DNA from: Paracoccus sp041927875
GTDB taxonomy: Bacteria; Pseudomonadota; Alphaproteobacteria; Rhodobacterales; Rhodobacteraceae
Strand: one strand, 5' to 3'
Assembly (NCBI RefSeq): GCF_041927875.1
Contig: NZ_JBHFHN010000010.1
DNA length: 64,000 nucleotides
The notes under the pieces are model-generated. The model was given only the letters and a program-made list of their open reading frames with translations, was not told the origin of the DNA and ran no database searches. The position numbers and the translations under genes are program-made. Of this stretch, positions 36,222 through 44,690 are shown piece after piece; the stretch's first letter is position 1, and each line of letters starts with the position of its first letter.

Positions 36222-36577
36222 GCTGCCTTCTGGTGGGCGCGCTGATGGTGATGCTGGACGGCCCCGATTTTTCGCTGCGCTGGACGCATTCGGTCGAACG
36301 CAGCGCGTGGCGCGAGGATTGGCGGGTCGAGGGCGACCACCTGCGGCTGGTGCGCGCCGCCGTCAAGGGCAGCGGCGCGGGGATGGAGTCGGGCGAGGGC
36401 GCGATCCTGCGCGACGGCTGGTATGAATGGGCCCCGACCCCGCCACCGGTCCCCGAGCTGATCCTGGCCGCATCGGGCGCCACTGGCGGCGGCTGGCAGC
36501 TTTGCGCCGGGCCGGGTGCGTGCCGGGAACTTGGCGCGACGGGAAGCGCGCCCCTGCACCTGCGGCCCTGCCCCTGA
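36218..36577 (+). CDS. DUF1850 protein linked to TAXI-TRAP transporter
   Basis: A small 119-residue protein with a hydrophobic N-terminus and the DUF1850 pattern FSLRWTHSVERSAWREDWRV, GAGMESGEGAIL and GWYEW. The family is found next to TAXI-TRAP permeases and may help the transporter; its exact role is not known. The ATG overlaps the permease stop (ATGA), indicating translational coupling. Confidence 0.88.
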   Translation: MSCLLVGALMVMLDGPDFSLRWTHSVERSAWREDWRVEGDHLRLVRAAVKGSGAGMESGEGAILRDGWYEWAPTPPPVPELILAASGATGGGWQLCAGPGACRELGATGSAPLHLRPCP

Positions 36578-36915
36578 GGCCTGGGACGAATGGCCCCGAT
36601 CCGGCGCGATGCCGCCGTAATCCAGACCCGCGCGGCGCAGCGCGTGTCAGACAGTGACGAACACCGCACGCAGGATCACCCCCTTCGGCCGATCTGCGCC
36701 CATGAGATCGATCCTGCTGCATGGCCCTGCCACCGTCTGACAATGCAGGCAGATCAGCGGGTCGCGCTGGATTCACAGGATGAATCCCTTGCATGATCTG
36801 CGCGACAGCGCCGACGGACCCCCATACAGACCCCGACCTTGGGTTCCCTTCAAAGGTGCGGCTGCTCGAGGCGGCCTTTCGCACCGCATCAAGGGGGCCC
36901 GGTGCAAAGCAATAG
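36578..36915. other. Intergenic region without recognised gene
   Basis: About 340 bases between the DUF1850 stop and the iron-type promoter. Short open frames exist on both strands but none shows a ribosome site or a family pattern. I see no convincing hairpin with a T tract and no repeat. Confidence 0.5.
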
Positions 36916-36945
36916 TTGACAAAAATAGTCTATCTTTAATAATAG
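36916..36945 (+). promoter_or_regulatory. Iron-type promoter/operator of the haem uptake operon
   Basis: TTGACAAAAATAGTC (36916-36930) followed by TATCTTTAATAATAG. The first 15 bases match the element TTGACAAATATACTC in front of the siderophore receptor (58752-58766) at 13 positions. GAC and GTC form a short dyad with 7 bases between them. It lies about 70 bases before the receptor ATG. It may be the site of an iron-responsive repressor. Confidence 0.5.
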
Positions 36946-37001
36946 GCCCGAAAGAAACGCCAGCCTGTCGCCCGCGCTTGTCACAACGAAAGGGCATCAG
37001 G

Positions 37002-39008
37002 ATGACGTTCAGGATCGGTCGGCACATGGATCTGCTGATCACGGTAGCGGCGCTGGCATTGCTGGCGCAGGGCGCGGCGGCGCAACATGTGTCGGTGGCG
37101 TTGGACCCGATCACGCTGAAGGGTGTCAACGACAACATCGACGCCGACACGCTGATGGCGCGCGATGCGGCTGATCTGCACAAGGCGCTGCGCGGTCAGG
37201 CCGGGGTCTACACCCGCTCGGCCCTGGACAATCCGGGCGTGACGGTGAACATCCGCGGCTTGCAGGGGCTGGGTCGCGTCAACGCCAGCATCGATGGCGT
37301 GCCACAGACGGCGCGCAACCTGTCGGGCCATGCGGGCAGCCTGGACACGCTGGTCTTTGTCGATCCGGGGCTCTTGTCGGGCGTGGCGATCACCAAGGGC
37401 GCGGTGGCCGGGGCGGCGGGCGGCGGCACGCTGGCCGGGGCTGCCGATTTCCGCACGCTGCAATTCTCCGACGTGCTGCGCGAGGGGCGCAATCAGGGCG
37501 GCCTGCTGCGATTTGGCGCGGGCAGCAACGGCAAGGATTGGTCCGCGACGCTGGCCGGGGCGGCCCGGCATCAGACCGCAACCGGCGGTAGCCTGTCGGT
37601 GCTGGGCGCGGTCTCGGGCTTTCAGGAGCGGCCTTACAAGGACGGCAACGGCGTGACGACCACCACCACCGACGGCCAAAGCCCGACAAGCTGGCTGGTC
37701 AAGGGCGAAGCCGAGGACGGCGCCTATGGCAAACTGTCGCTTCTGGGCATGGGCTATCGCAACAGCTTCAGTGCGCCGATCTCCTCGGGCTATGTCTGGG
37801 ATGTCGATCAGAAAACGGCCGCCCTGCGCTATGAACGCGGCGGCTTGACCGCGAACCTGTGGTGGACCGAGAACGAGATCTTCTTTCCCACCAACTCGAG
37901 GGGCACCGGCGGCATCTATCAGGGCCGGCGCGGCACGGATACCGGCAAGGGCTTCGATGTCACCAACCGCAGCGACGTGACTTTGGGCGCAACCCCGGTC
38001 GCGCTGAGCTATGGCCTGGCCTGGAGCCGCAACAGCTATGACGGCAACGAGAAATCCGGGGCCAACGGCGATGGATCGCTGACCAAGGCCGGGGCTTTCA
38101 TCGGTGCGACGGCCGATCTGGGGCCTTGGGATCTGACCGGCGAATTGCGCTATGACCGCTGGGAAACCGAGGGCGTGACCGATTACCGCGCCGATGGCAG
38201 CCCGGTGGCAACCGCCCGCCGGTCGGGCGGCAAGGTCAATGCCAGCTTGCGCGCCGATTACGCGATCAATGACGCAACCGGCGTCTTTGCCGCGCTGTCC
38301 ACCACGATGCGTCCGCCGACCGCATCGGAAATGTTCTACCCCGGCGCGGTCTTTGCCCATTCCGACACCACCTCGACCGCGATCAACAACAACCCGAACC
38401 TGCGCCCCGAACAGGCCGTCAACGCCGAGATCGGCGTGACCCATGCCGACGGGCCGCTCAGCTTGAACGCCACGCTGTTTCACAACCGGATCAAGGATTA
38501 CATCAGCTATTCCAGCGATCCCGCCGACGGTCGGCTGCGGTGGGTGAACCTCGACGGCACCAGCACCATGAAGGGGCTGGAACTGGAAACCCGCTATGAC
38601 ACCGGGCGCTTCTTTGCCGGTCTGGCACTGACCGTGGCCGACACCGAAAAGCCGAAAACGGCGGCGCCGGGGATGATCGCGACCTCGGGGACGCTGCCGG
38701 ATGATTATGCCACGCTGGATCTGGGCGGCCGCTGGCTGGATGGCACGCTGACCGCCGGGGCGCGGCTGCGTTACACCGGAAAGGCCGAAACCTATGCCGG
38801 CTCTCCGGTGCCGGTGGCGATCAAGTCGAACACCCTGATCGACCTTTATGCCGATTGGCAGGTCAACGACGCGCTGCATGTCTATGCCAATGTCGAGAAC
38901 CTGACCGACCGCCAGTATCAGACCGCCAATGCCGCCTTTACCGAGGCGACCGGCAGCCTGGGCGGGCGCGGCCGCACCATCTCCATCGGCGGCGCGCTGA
39001 AGTTCTGA
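37002..39008 (+). CDS. TonB-dependent haem receptor
   Basis: A 668-residue outer-membrane receptor: signal peptide ending at AQGAAAQ, plug domain with GVTVNIRGLQGLGRVNASIDGVPQ, and a beta barrel ending in aromatic F (ALKF). The two haem-receptor boxes are recognisable as MRPPTASEMF (FRAP-like) and NPNLRPE (NPNL), with a histidine between them (FAHSD). GAAAGGG stands 8 bases before ATG 37002; ATG 37026 is a second choice. It is the first gene of the hmu operon and probably iron controlled. Confidence 0.92.
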   Translation: MTFRIGRHMDLLITVAALALLAQGAAAQHVSVALDPITLKGVNDNIDADTLMARDAADLHKALRGQAGVYTRSALDNPGVTVNIRGLQGLGRVNASIDGVPQTARNLSGHAGSLDTLVFVDPGLLSGVAITKGAVAGAAGGGTLAGAADFRTLQFSDVLREGRNQGGLLRFGAGSNGKDWSATLAGAARHQTATGGSLSVLGAVSGFQERPYKDGNGVTTTTTDGQSPTSWLVKGEAEDGAYGKLSLLGMGYRNSFSAPISSGYVWDVDQKTAALRYERGGLTANLWWTENEIFFPTNSRGTGGIYQGRRGTDTGKGFDVTNRSDVTLGATPVALSYGLAWSRNSYDGNEKSGANGDGSLTKAGAFIGATADLGPWDLTGELRYDRWETEGVTDYRADGSPVATARRSGGKVNASLRADYAINDATGVFAALSTTMRPPTASEMFYPGAVFAHSDTTSTAINNNPNLRPEQAVNAEIGVTHADGPLSLNATLFHNRIKDYISYSSDPADGRLRWVNLDGTSTMKGLELETRYDTGRFFAGLALTVADTEKPKTAAPGMIATSGTLPDDYATLDLGGRWLDGTLTAGARLRYTGKAETYAGSPVPVAIKSNTLIDLYADWQVNDALHVYANVENLTDRQYQTANAAFTEATGSLGGRGRTISIGGALKF

Positions 39009-39023
39009 GGACAGGAGACTGAA

Positions 39024-40073
39024 ATGACCGCAACGATCCTCCCTTCTCCTGATGACCTGCGCGCGGCAGTCGTATCGAACCCGCGCGCGCGGGCACGCGA
39101 TCTTGCGGTCCGCCTCGGCGTGACCGAGGCCGACCTCTGCGCCGCGCGATGCGGCGCAGAGGCCACGCGCATCGCCGCCCATCCCGACACGCTGATGCCC
39201 GGCCTGACGGCCTTGGGCGAGGTGATGGCGCTGACCCGCAACGACAGCTGCGTGATCGAGAAGGTCGGCGTCTATGACGGATACCGCCCCGGCGACCATG
39301 CGGCGCTGGTGGTCAATCACGACATCGACCTGCGGCTGTTTCCCAGGCACTGGGTCCATGCCTTTGCGCTGGACGAGGAGGGGCCGAACGGGCGCAAGCG
39401 GTCGATCCAGATCTTTGACGCCGCCGGGGATGCGATCCACAAGATCCACCTGCGCCCGGCCAGCGACGCGGCGGCCTTTGATGCGCTGGTGGCGCGGCTG
39501 CGGCTGCCCGATCAGGGGCGCAGGCTGGATCTGGCCGCGCGCGTGCAGCCCGAACCCGCCAAGGGCAACCCTGACCGCGCCGATGACCTGCGCGCGGGCT
39601 GGGACAAGATGACCGACACCCATCAATTCATGCGCCTGACCGCGCGGCTGAAGATGAACCGGCTGGGCGCCTATCGCATGGCCGGGACGCCCTATGTGCG
39701 GGCCCTTGCACCCGGATCGGTCGAGACGCTGCTGGAGCGCGCCGCCGCGACCGGCCTGCCGGTGATGGTGTTCGTCGGCAACATGGGCTGCATCGAAATC
39801 CACACCGGCCCGATTCACCGGGTCGAAAGGATGGGGCCGTGGATCAACGTCCTGGACCCCGGCTTCGACCTGCATCTGCGCATGGATCACATCGCGGAAA
39901 TCTATGCGGTGGTGAAGAACACGCAGCGCGGCCCCGCCCATTCGGTCGAGTTCTTCGACGCGCGCGGGGCGTTGATCGCGCAGATCTTCGGCGTGCTGCG
40001 CGCCGATGCGGCGGCGGTGGCGGGGTGGAGCGCGCTGGTGGCAGACCTGCCCACGGCGGGGGATGCGGCATGA
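39024..40073 (+). CDS. hmuS: Haem-degrading/trafficking protein HmuS
   Basis: A 349-residue cytoplasmic protein of the HemS/HmuS/ChuX family with the duplicated domain, as seen from NDSCVIEKVGVYDG and DHAALVVNHDIDLRLFPRHW in the first half and VFVGNMGCIEIHTGPI with LDPGFDLHLRMDHIAE in the second. It binds imported haem and passes it on or opens it to release iron. The receptor stop is 15 bases upstream. Its TGA overlaps the hmuT start by four bases. Confidence 0.94.
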   Translation: MTATILPSPDDLRAAVVSNPRARARDLAVRLGVTEADLCAARCGAEATRIAAHPDTLMPGLTALGEVMALTRNDSCVIEKVGVYDGYRPGDHAALVVNHDIDLRLFPRHWVHAFALDEEGPNGRKRSIQIFDAAGDAIHKIHLRPASDAAAFDALVARLRLPDQGRRLDLAARVQPEPAKGNPDRADDLRAGWDKMTDTHQFMRLTARLKMNRLGAYRMAGTPYVRALAPGSVETLLERAAATGLPVMVFVGNMGCIEIHTGPIHRVERMGPWINVLDPGFDLHLRMDHIAEIYAVVKNTQRGPAHSVEFFDARGALIAQIFGVLRADAAAVAGWSALVADLPTAGDAA

Positions 40074-40921
40074 TGCGCGCCCTGATCTGTGCGACCGCGC
40101 TGACGCTATTGCCGGGCGCCGCGCTGGCGGCGGACCGCGTTCTGTCGATCGGCGGCTCGGTCACGGAAACCGTCTTTGCGCTGGACGCGGGCGACCGGCT
40201 GGTCGGTCGTGACACCACATCGACCTTCCCCGAGGCGGCGCTGGCATTGACCGATGTTGGCTACATGCGCGCGCTTTCGCCCGAAGGCGTGCTGTCGGTC
40301 GGCCCCGACCTGATCCTTCTGGAATCCGGCGCGGGTCCGGCCGAGACGCTGCAAACCCTTGCCGGAACCGGCATTGCCACCGTGACCGTGCCCGACGGCT
40401 TTTCGCCCGAAGGCGTGCTGGCCAAGATCGATGCCGTCGCGCGCGCGCTGGATGCCGGGGAAAAGGGCGATGCGGTCAAGGCGCGGCTGCAAGCGGATTT
40501 CGATGCGGTGCTGGCGCGGGTCGCGGCAGCCCCCGGACCCAAGCCGCGCGTGCTGTTCATCCTGGGCAATCAGGGCGGGCGGCTGATGGGCGCGGGCCAG
40601 GACAGCGCCGCCGATGCGATGATCGCGCTGGCCGGGGGCGTGAATGCGGTGCAGGGCTTCACCGGCTACAAGGCCCTGACCGACGAGGCCGTGGCCACCG
40701 CCGCGCCCGACATCATCGTCGCCATGGCGCGGGGCGAGGGCGGGCCTTCGGCGATCGCGGGCAATGACGAATTGCTGCGCCATCCGGCCTTGGCCCAGAC
40801 CCCGGCGGGGCAGGCGGGCCGGGTGGTGCGGATGCGGGGCACGTTCCTTCTGGGCTTTGGCCCGCGCACCCCCGAGGCCATCGGCGCGCTGCATGAGGCG
40901 ATCTATCCGGCGGGGTCGTGA
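40070..40921 (+). CDS. hmuT: Haem ABC transporter periplasmic binding protein HmuT
   Basis: A 283-residue protein with a signal peptide (LICATALTLLPGAALAA) and the class III binding-protein fold: RVLSIGGSVTETVFALDAGDRLVGRD, PEGVLSVGPDLILLESGAGP, and AAPDIIVAMARG. It carries haem from the receptor to HmuUV. Two adjacent ATGs (40070, 40073) are possible. The stop is directly followed by the hmuU ATG. Confidence 0.93.
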   Translation: MMRALICATALTLLPGAALAADRVLSIGGSVTETVFALDAGDRLVGRDTTSTFPEAALALTDVGYMRALSPEGVLSVGPDLILLESGAGPAETLQTLAGTGIATVTVPDGFSPEGVLAKIDAVARALDAGEKGDAVKARLQADFDAVLARVAAAPGPKPRVLFILGNQGGRLMGAGQDSAADAMIALAGGVNAVQGFTGYKALTDEAVATAAPDIIVAMARGEGGPSAIAGNDELLRHPALAQTPAGQAGRVVRMRGTFLLGFGPRTPEAIGALHEAIYPAGS

Positions 40922-41986
40922 ATGACCGCCCCCTCGGTCCCGCTGTCGTCTGGTGAGGCGGCCACCCCGGCCCCGCGGCTGCTGATCCCTCTGGTGGCGG
41001 CGGGGCTGGGGATCGTGCTGGTCGCGGTGGCGGCGATCAGCCTCAGCCTCGGGGCCTCGGGGCTAAGCCCCTGGGCGCTGGCGATGCGCGATCTGACCCC
41101 GGCCGAGGCCGCGATCCTGTTCGACATCCGCCTGCCGCGGCTGTTGCTGGGGGCGCTGGTCGGGGCCGGGCTGGCGGTGTCGGGGGCGCTGATGCAGGGG
41201 CTGTTCCGCAACCCGCTGGCCGATCCGGGGCTGGTCGGCGTCGGCGCGGGGTCGGGCCTTGGCGCGGTCATCGCCATCGTGCTGGGCGGGGTCATGCCCG
41301 CCACCCTGCGCGCGGCCGCGGGCATCTACATGGTGCCGCTTTTCGCGTTTTTCGGCGGCTGGGTGACGACGATCATCCTTTATCGCGTGGCCAGCCTGCG
41401 CGGGCATACCTCGATCGCGACGATGCTGCTGGCGGGGATCGTGCTGGGTGCGCTGGCGGGGGCAGGGACCGGCATCCTGATCTATCTGGCCGACGACAAC
41501 CAGCTGCGCGACCTGACCTTCTGGGGCCTTGGCTCGCTGGCCGGGGCGAACTGGACAAAACTGACCGCCGCCGCGCCGATCATCCTGACCGGGCTGGCGG
41601 TCGCGCCGCTCTTGGCGCGCGGGCTGAACGCGATGGCGTTGGGCGAGGGCGTGGCCCGGCATCTGGGCATCCCGGTGCAGGCGGTCAAGCGCGGGGCGAT
41701 CCTGTCGGTGGCGGCGATGACCGGGGCGGCGGTGGCGGTCTCGGGCGGGATCGGCTTTGTCGGGATCGTGGTACCGCATATCCTGCGGCTGGCGACCGGC
41801 CCCGATCACCGCAGCCTGCTGCCGCTGGCGGCCCTGTTCGGGGCGGCGCTGCTGATCGCGGCCGATACCCTGTCGCGGCTGGTGGTGGCCCCGGCGGAAC
41901 TGCCCATCGGCATCATCATGTCGCTGATCGGGGCGCCGGTCTTTCTGTGGATCCTGCTGGCCCGGCGCGCGGTGATGGAGATCTGA
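40922..41986 (+). CDS. hmuU: Haem ABC transporter permease HmuU
   Basis: A 354-residue FecCD-type permease with about ten membrane segments. Family landmarks are DIRLPRLLLGALVGAGLAVSGALMQGLFRNPLADPGLVGV (here cited only by its ends), LRDLTFWGLGSL, and GFVGIVVPHILRL. It starts immediately after the hmuT stop and ends one base into the hmuV start. Confidence 0.95.
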   Translation: MTAPSVPLSSGEAATPAPRLLIPLVAAGLGIVLVAVAAISLSLGASGLSPWALAMRDLTPAEAAILFDIRLPRLLLGALVGAGLAVSGALMQGLFRNPLADPGLVGVGAGSGLGAVIAIVLGGVMPATLRAAAGIYMVPLFAFFGGWVTTIILYRVASLRGHTSIATMLLAGIVLGALAGAGTGILIYLADDNQLRDLTFWGLGSLAGANWTKLTAAAPIILTGLAVAPLLARGLNAMALGEGVARHLGIPVQAVKRGAILSVAAMTGAAVAVSGGIGFVGIVVPHILRLATGPDHRSLLPLAALFGAALLIAADTLSRLVVAPAELPIGIIMSLIGAPVFLWILLARRAVMEI

Positions 41987-42762
41987 TGCTGACCGCCTGC
42001 GACATCACCGCCAGCCTGGGCGGCCGCCCGGTGCTGCACGGTGTCAGCCTGACCGCCGCGCCGGGGCAGATCACCGCCATTGTCGGGCCGAACGGGTCGG
42101 GCAAGACCACGCTTTTGCGCCGCCTGACCAGCGATCTGGAGGGCGGCGGGCGCATCACGCTTGAGGGGGCCGACCTGGCCCGCATCGCCCCGCGCGATCT
42201 GGCCCTGCGCCGCGCAGTCCTGCCGCAGTCTGTCCGCGTCGGCTTTCCCTTCACCCTGGCCGAGGTGGTGCGCCTGGGGCATGAGGCTGGCCACGCCGCC
42301 CACCGCCCCGAGATCGTCGCCGCCGCCATCGCCGAGGTCGGCCTGACCCACAAGGCGCAGGGGTTCTTTCAGGATATGTCGGGCGGCGAACAGGCCCGCG
42401 GCCACCTGGCCCGCGTCCGCGCCCAGGTGTGGGAGCCGGTCCTGGATGCCCGCCCCACCTGGCTGTTCGTCGACGAACCCGTCGCCGCGCTGGATATCGG
42501 CCACCAGTTGCAGGTGATGCGGCTTTTGCGCCGCTTTGCCACTGCCGGGGGCGGGGTCGTCGCGGTGATGCACGACCTGAACCTGACCGCCATGCATGCC
42601 GACCGCATCATCCTGATGGATGGCGGCCACATCGCCGCCAACGGCACCCCGCGCGAGGTGCTGACCGATCCGCTGCTGTCGGGGGCCTATCGCTGTCGAC
42701 TGTGTGTGAACACGGCACCGTCCGATGGAATCTGGCTGCTGCCGCAATCCGCACAACCCTGA
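41986..42762 (+). CDS. hmuV: Haem ABC transporter ATPase HmuV
   Basis: A 258-residue ATPase with Walker A GPNGSGKTT (34-42), the signature MSGGEQARGHLARVRAQ, Walker B WLFVDEPVAALD and the switch histidine VMHDLNL. It energises haem import through HmuU. The ATG overlaps the hmuU stop by one base. It is the last gene of the operon; an IstB remnant follows. Confidence 0.95.
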   Translation: MLTACDITASLGGRPVLHGVSLTAAPGQITAIVGPNGSGKTTLLRRLTSDLEGGGRITLEGADLARIAPRDLALRRAVLPQSVRVGFPFTLAEVVRLGHEAGHAAHRPEIVAAAIAEVGLTHKAQGFFQDMSGGEQARGHLARVRAQVWEPVLDARPTWLFVDEPVAALDIGHQLQVMRLLRRFATAGGGVVAVMHDLNLTAMHADRIILMDGGHIAANGTPREVLTDPLLSGAYRCRLCVNTAPSDGIWLLPQSAQP

Positions 42763-42850
42763 CGCCGAGGGGAAAGCCATGCGTCTTTGGCCCGGTGCCG
42801 TCGCAAGGTTTGAACCGGGTCGCGCGAAGCCGCGCCTTGGACGGCATCAC

Positions 42851-42943
42851 GCCAAGATGACCACCGCATCGCTCGACCGCCGCACCCACCGATGTCATAT
42901 CCTTGAAACCGGAAACGACAGCTTCCGCTTCAGGCCAAGCTGA
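42851..42943 (+). mobile_element. C-terminal relic of an IS21 IstB gene
   Basis: The frame reads AKMTTASLDRRTHRCHILE followed by TGNDSFRF before the stop. This matches the end of IS21-family IstB helper ATPases (AKMTTALLDRLTHHC, ETGNDSFRF). Nothing of the Walker motifs or of istA is present. About 30 residues remain, so it is a scar at the end of the haem operon. Confidence 0.7.
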
Positions 42944-43056
42944 GCCGTCGCAGCGCGCAAAAAGAAGGGGTTAACCACGCCCTTCACCCACAACTGACGA
43001 AGTATAATAGCCTATCGCTTGAGTGCGTAACTCTTGGACGAAGCCAGCGATATTCG

Positions 43057-44679
43057 TCAGCCCGGAATGGCGCCGCTAGGCCTCAGCCGATTTTCGCCAA
43101 GATGAATCTGATAGCCGGTCTGGCGCGCAAAATCGATCCGGGGGAAATTCGCGGTGCTGATGAAGACCAGGATTTCCGCCCCCGCCGGAACCCGGAAGCA
43201 GGTGGACAGCAAGGTGATAATCGCCTGCGTCGCGCCGGTGGGCAGCCGGGCGAAGCCGTCGGTAACATTGACAAGCGCGCCATCCTGGCAACGCACCGCC
43301 AGCACAGCCGACACATCCGCTGGTCCGGGCGGGTCGATTGCCGCGATATCCACGGTCAGCGACACAGTCCCGGAAATCTGTAAAGGCGTGGCAAGGCGTC
43401 CGCTGGACATTACGGCGGCATCGCCCCTCAGCACCGCTTCGCGCGCGCGGAGATCGAACATCCCTCCCGCCATCAGCGTCACGCCCGAGGTTACACCGCC
43501 GCCAAGGGTCGGGAATGGATTCGCGGGATCAAACCCAAGCGTGACGGACGTTCCGCCCTCGAGCACCGGAAACTCGTCTGTCGCAGGCAAAGCGGTCAGC
43601 CATTCGCCCCCCATCGCCGGCCACGCCGCGGGTGCAGCGGGGGTCATGCCATAAAGCAGATCGCTGGCCAGCGGCTCGGGCGCGCGGCCCAAAGCATGGT
43701 CGAACCAGTCCAGCCGCAGCGTGATCCAGTCGCGCCCGGTCACGGCGTCCAGCGTCGCGGCGGGACCGAAGTCGGCATCGCCCACCCGGCCAGAACTGCG
43801 CCGCCCATGCAGCCACGGTCCCATGATCTGGCGAAACGGCGCGGTATTCTGGGCGCGGATTGCAGCCGCCAGTTCCATCATGTTGGTAGCGTAGGGGTCG
43901 AACCACGACCCGACAAGCAGCACTGGCACGTCAGGGAAGCGGTCGAAATGCGCCGCCGCGCATGTCGCAGGCCCGGACAAGGCAGGATCGTCCGGCCCCA
44001 TCGCCCACATCTTCAGCAGGTAGGCCTCGTATTCCGGGGCGGTGGCCAGCGGCGATTGTCCGACGCGCCAGTCCCCGTGAAGGATCGCCGCACGAATATC
44101 GGTGGCCTCGATTGCTGCGGCTTCCGCCTCGCGTCCGGCGGCGCGCAGGGATTTCGCGGCATGGCGGAACGACCATGTGACCTGCTTCAACTCGAACCCG
44201 CCACCAAGGCGTAGCGAATGACGCCACAGATCCATCAGCCCCCCGGTGTCAATGGCCATCGCGGCAATTCCCCGCGCACCGCCCGTCGCAGCGGCAAGCT
44301 GGGTATGGGCGCCATAGGAAAGCCCCATGGTGCAAATGCGCCCGTCGCACCAGTCCTGCGCCAGAATCCAGTCGAATGTGTCAACGCCGTCCTCGGCTTC
44401 GTTGACGTATTTCTGGAAACAGCCTTCCGAGCCGCCGCGCCCGCGCACATCCTGCATGATCACAACATAGCCGCGCCGTGCCATGATCGCGGCCAGCTCG
44501 GCGCGGGTCAGCGGCTGGGGCCTGTCAAGGGTAACCTCGGAGCCCGACACATCGGCACGGCCATAGGGGGTGCGTTCGATGATGACGGGGAAGCGTGCAC
44601 CTGCCACTGCATCGGGCGGCAGGTGAATATCGGTGGCAAGACGGATGCCGTCCCGCATCAGAACCATCTGGGTCAGCAT
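43057..44679 (-). CDS. CocE/NonD-family hydrolase
   Basis: A 540-residue serine hydrolase of the X-Pro dipeptidyl-peptidase/cocaine esterase group. The N-terminal core has RDGIRLATDIHLP, ERTPYGR and the nucleophile S121 in GLSYGA; the second half is the jelly-roll C-terminal domain (FDLRAREAVLRG onward). No signal peptide, so it acts in the cytoplasm. It is the last gene of the oligopeptide importer operon, 11 bases after the binding-protein gene, which suggests that it cleaves the imported compound (an X-Pro peptide, amide or ester). Confidence 0.88.
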   Translation of the reverse strand: MLTQMVLMRDGIRLATDIHLPPDAVAGARFPVIIERTPYGRADVSGSEVTLDRPQPLTRAELAAIMARRGYVVIMQDVRGRGGSEGCFQKYVNEAEDGVDTFDWILAQDWCDGRICTMGLSYGAHTQLAAATGGARGIAAMAIDTGGLMDLWRHSLRLGGGFELKQVTWSFRHAAKSLRAAGREAEAAAIEATDIRAAILHGDWRVGQSPLATAPEYEAYLLKMWAMGPDDPALSGPATCAAAHFDRFPDVPVLLVGSWFDPYATNMMELAAAIRAQNTAPFRQIMGPWLHGRRSSGRVGDADFGPAATLDAVTGRDWITLRLDWFDHALGRAPEPLASDLLYGMTPAAPAAWPAMGGEWLTALPATDEFPVLEGGTSVTLGFDPANPFPTLGGGVTSGVTLMAGGMFDLRAREAVLRGDAAVMSSGRLATPLQISGTVSLTVDIAAIDPPGPADVSAVLAVRCQDGALVNVTDGFARLPTGATQAIITLLSTCFRVPAGAEILVFISTANFPRIDFARQTGYQIHLGENRLRPSGAIPG

Positions 44680-44690
44680 CCGCCTGTTCC

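Noticed and set aside
36981..39941. Very long open frame (about 986 codons) antisense to the haem receptor and hmuS; similar ones at 138-1829, 3981-6134, 9265-11577 and 11406-13742
   Set aside because: Histidine-, glutamine- and glycine-rich translations with no domain pattern, caused by high GC at third positions opposite well-recognised genes.
42779..42943. A 54-codon gene following hmuV (possible HmuP-like regulator)
   Set aside because: No HmuP motif; its C-terminal half matches the end of IstB, so it is an IS relic.
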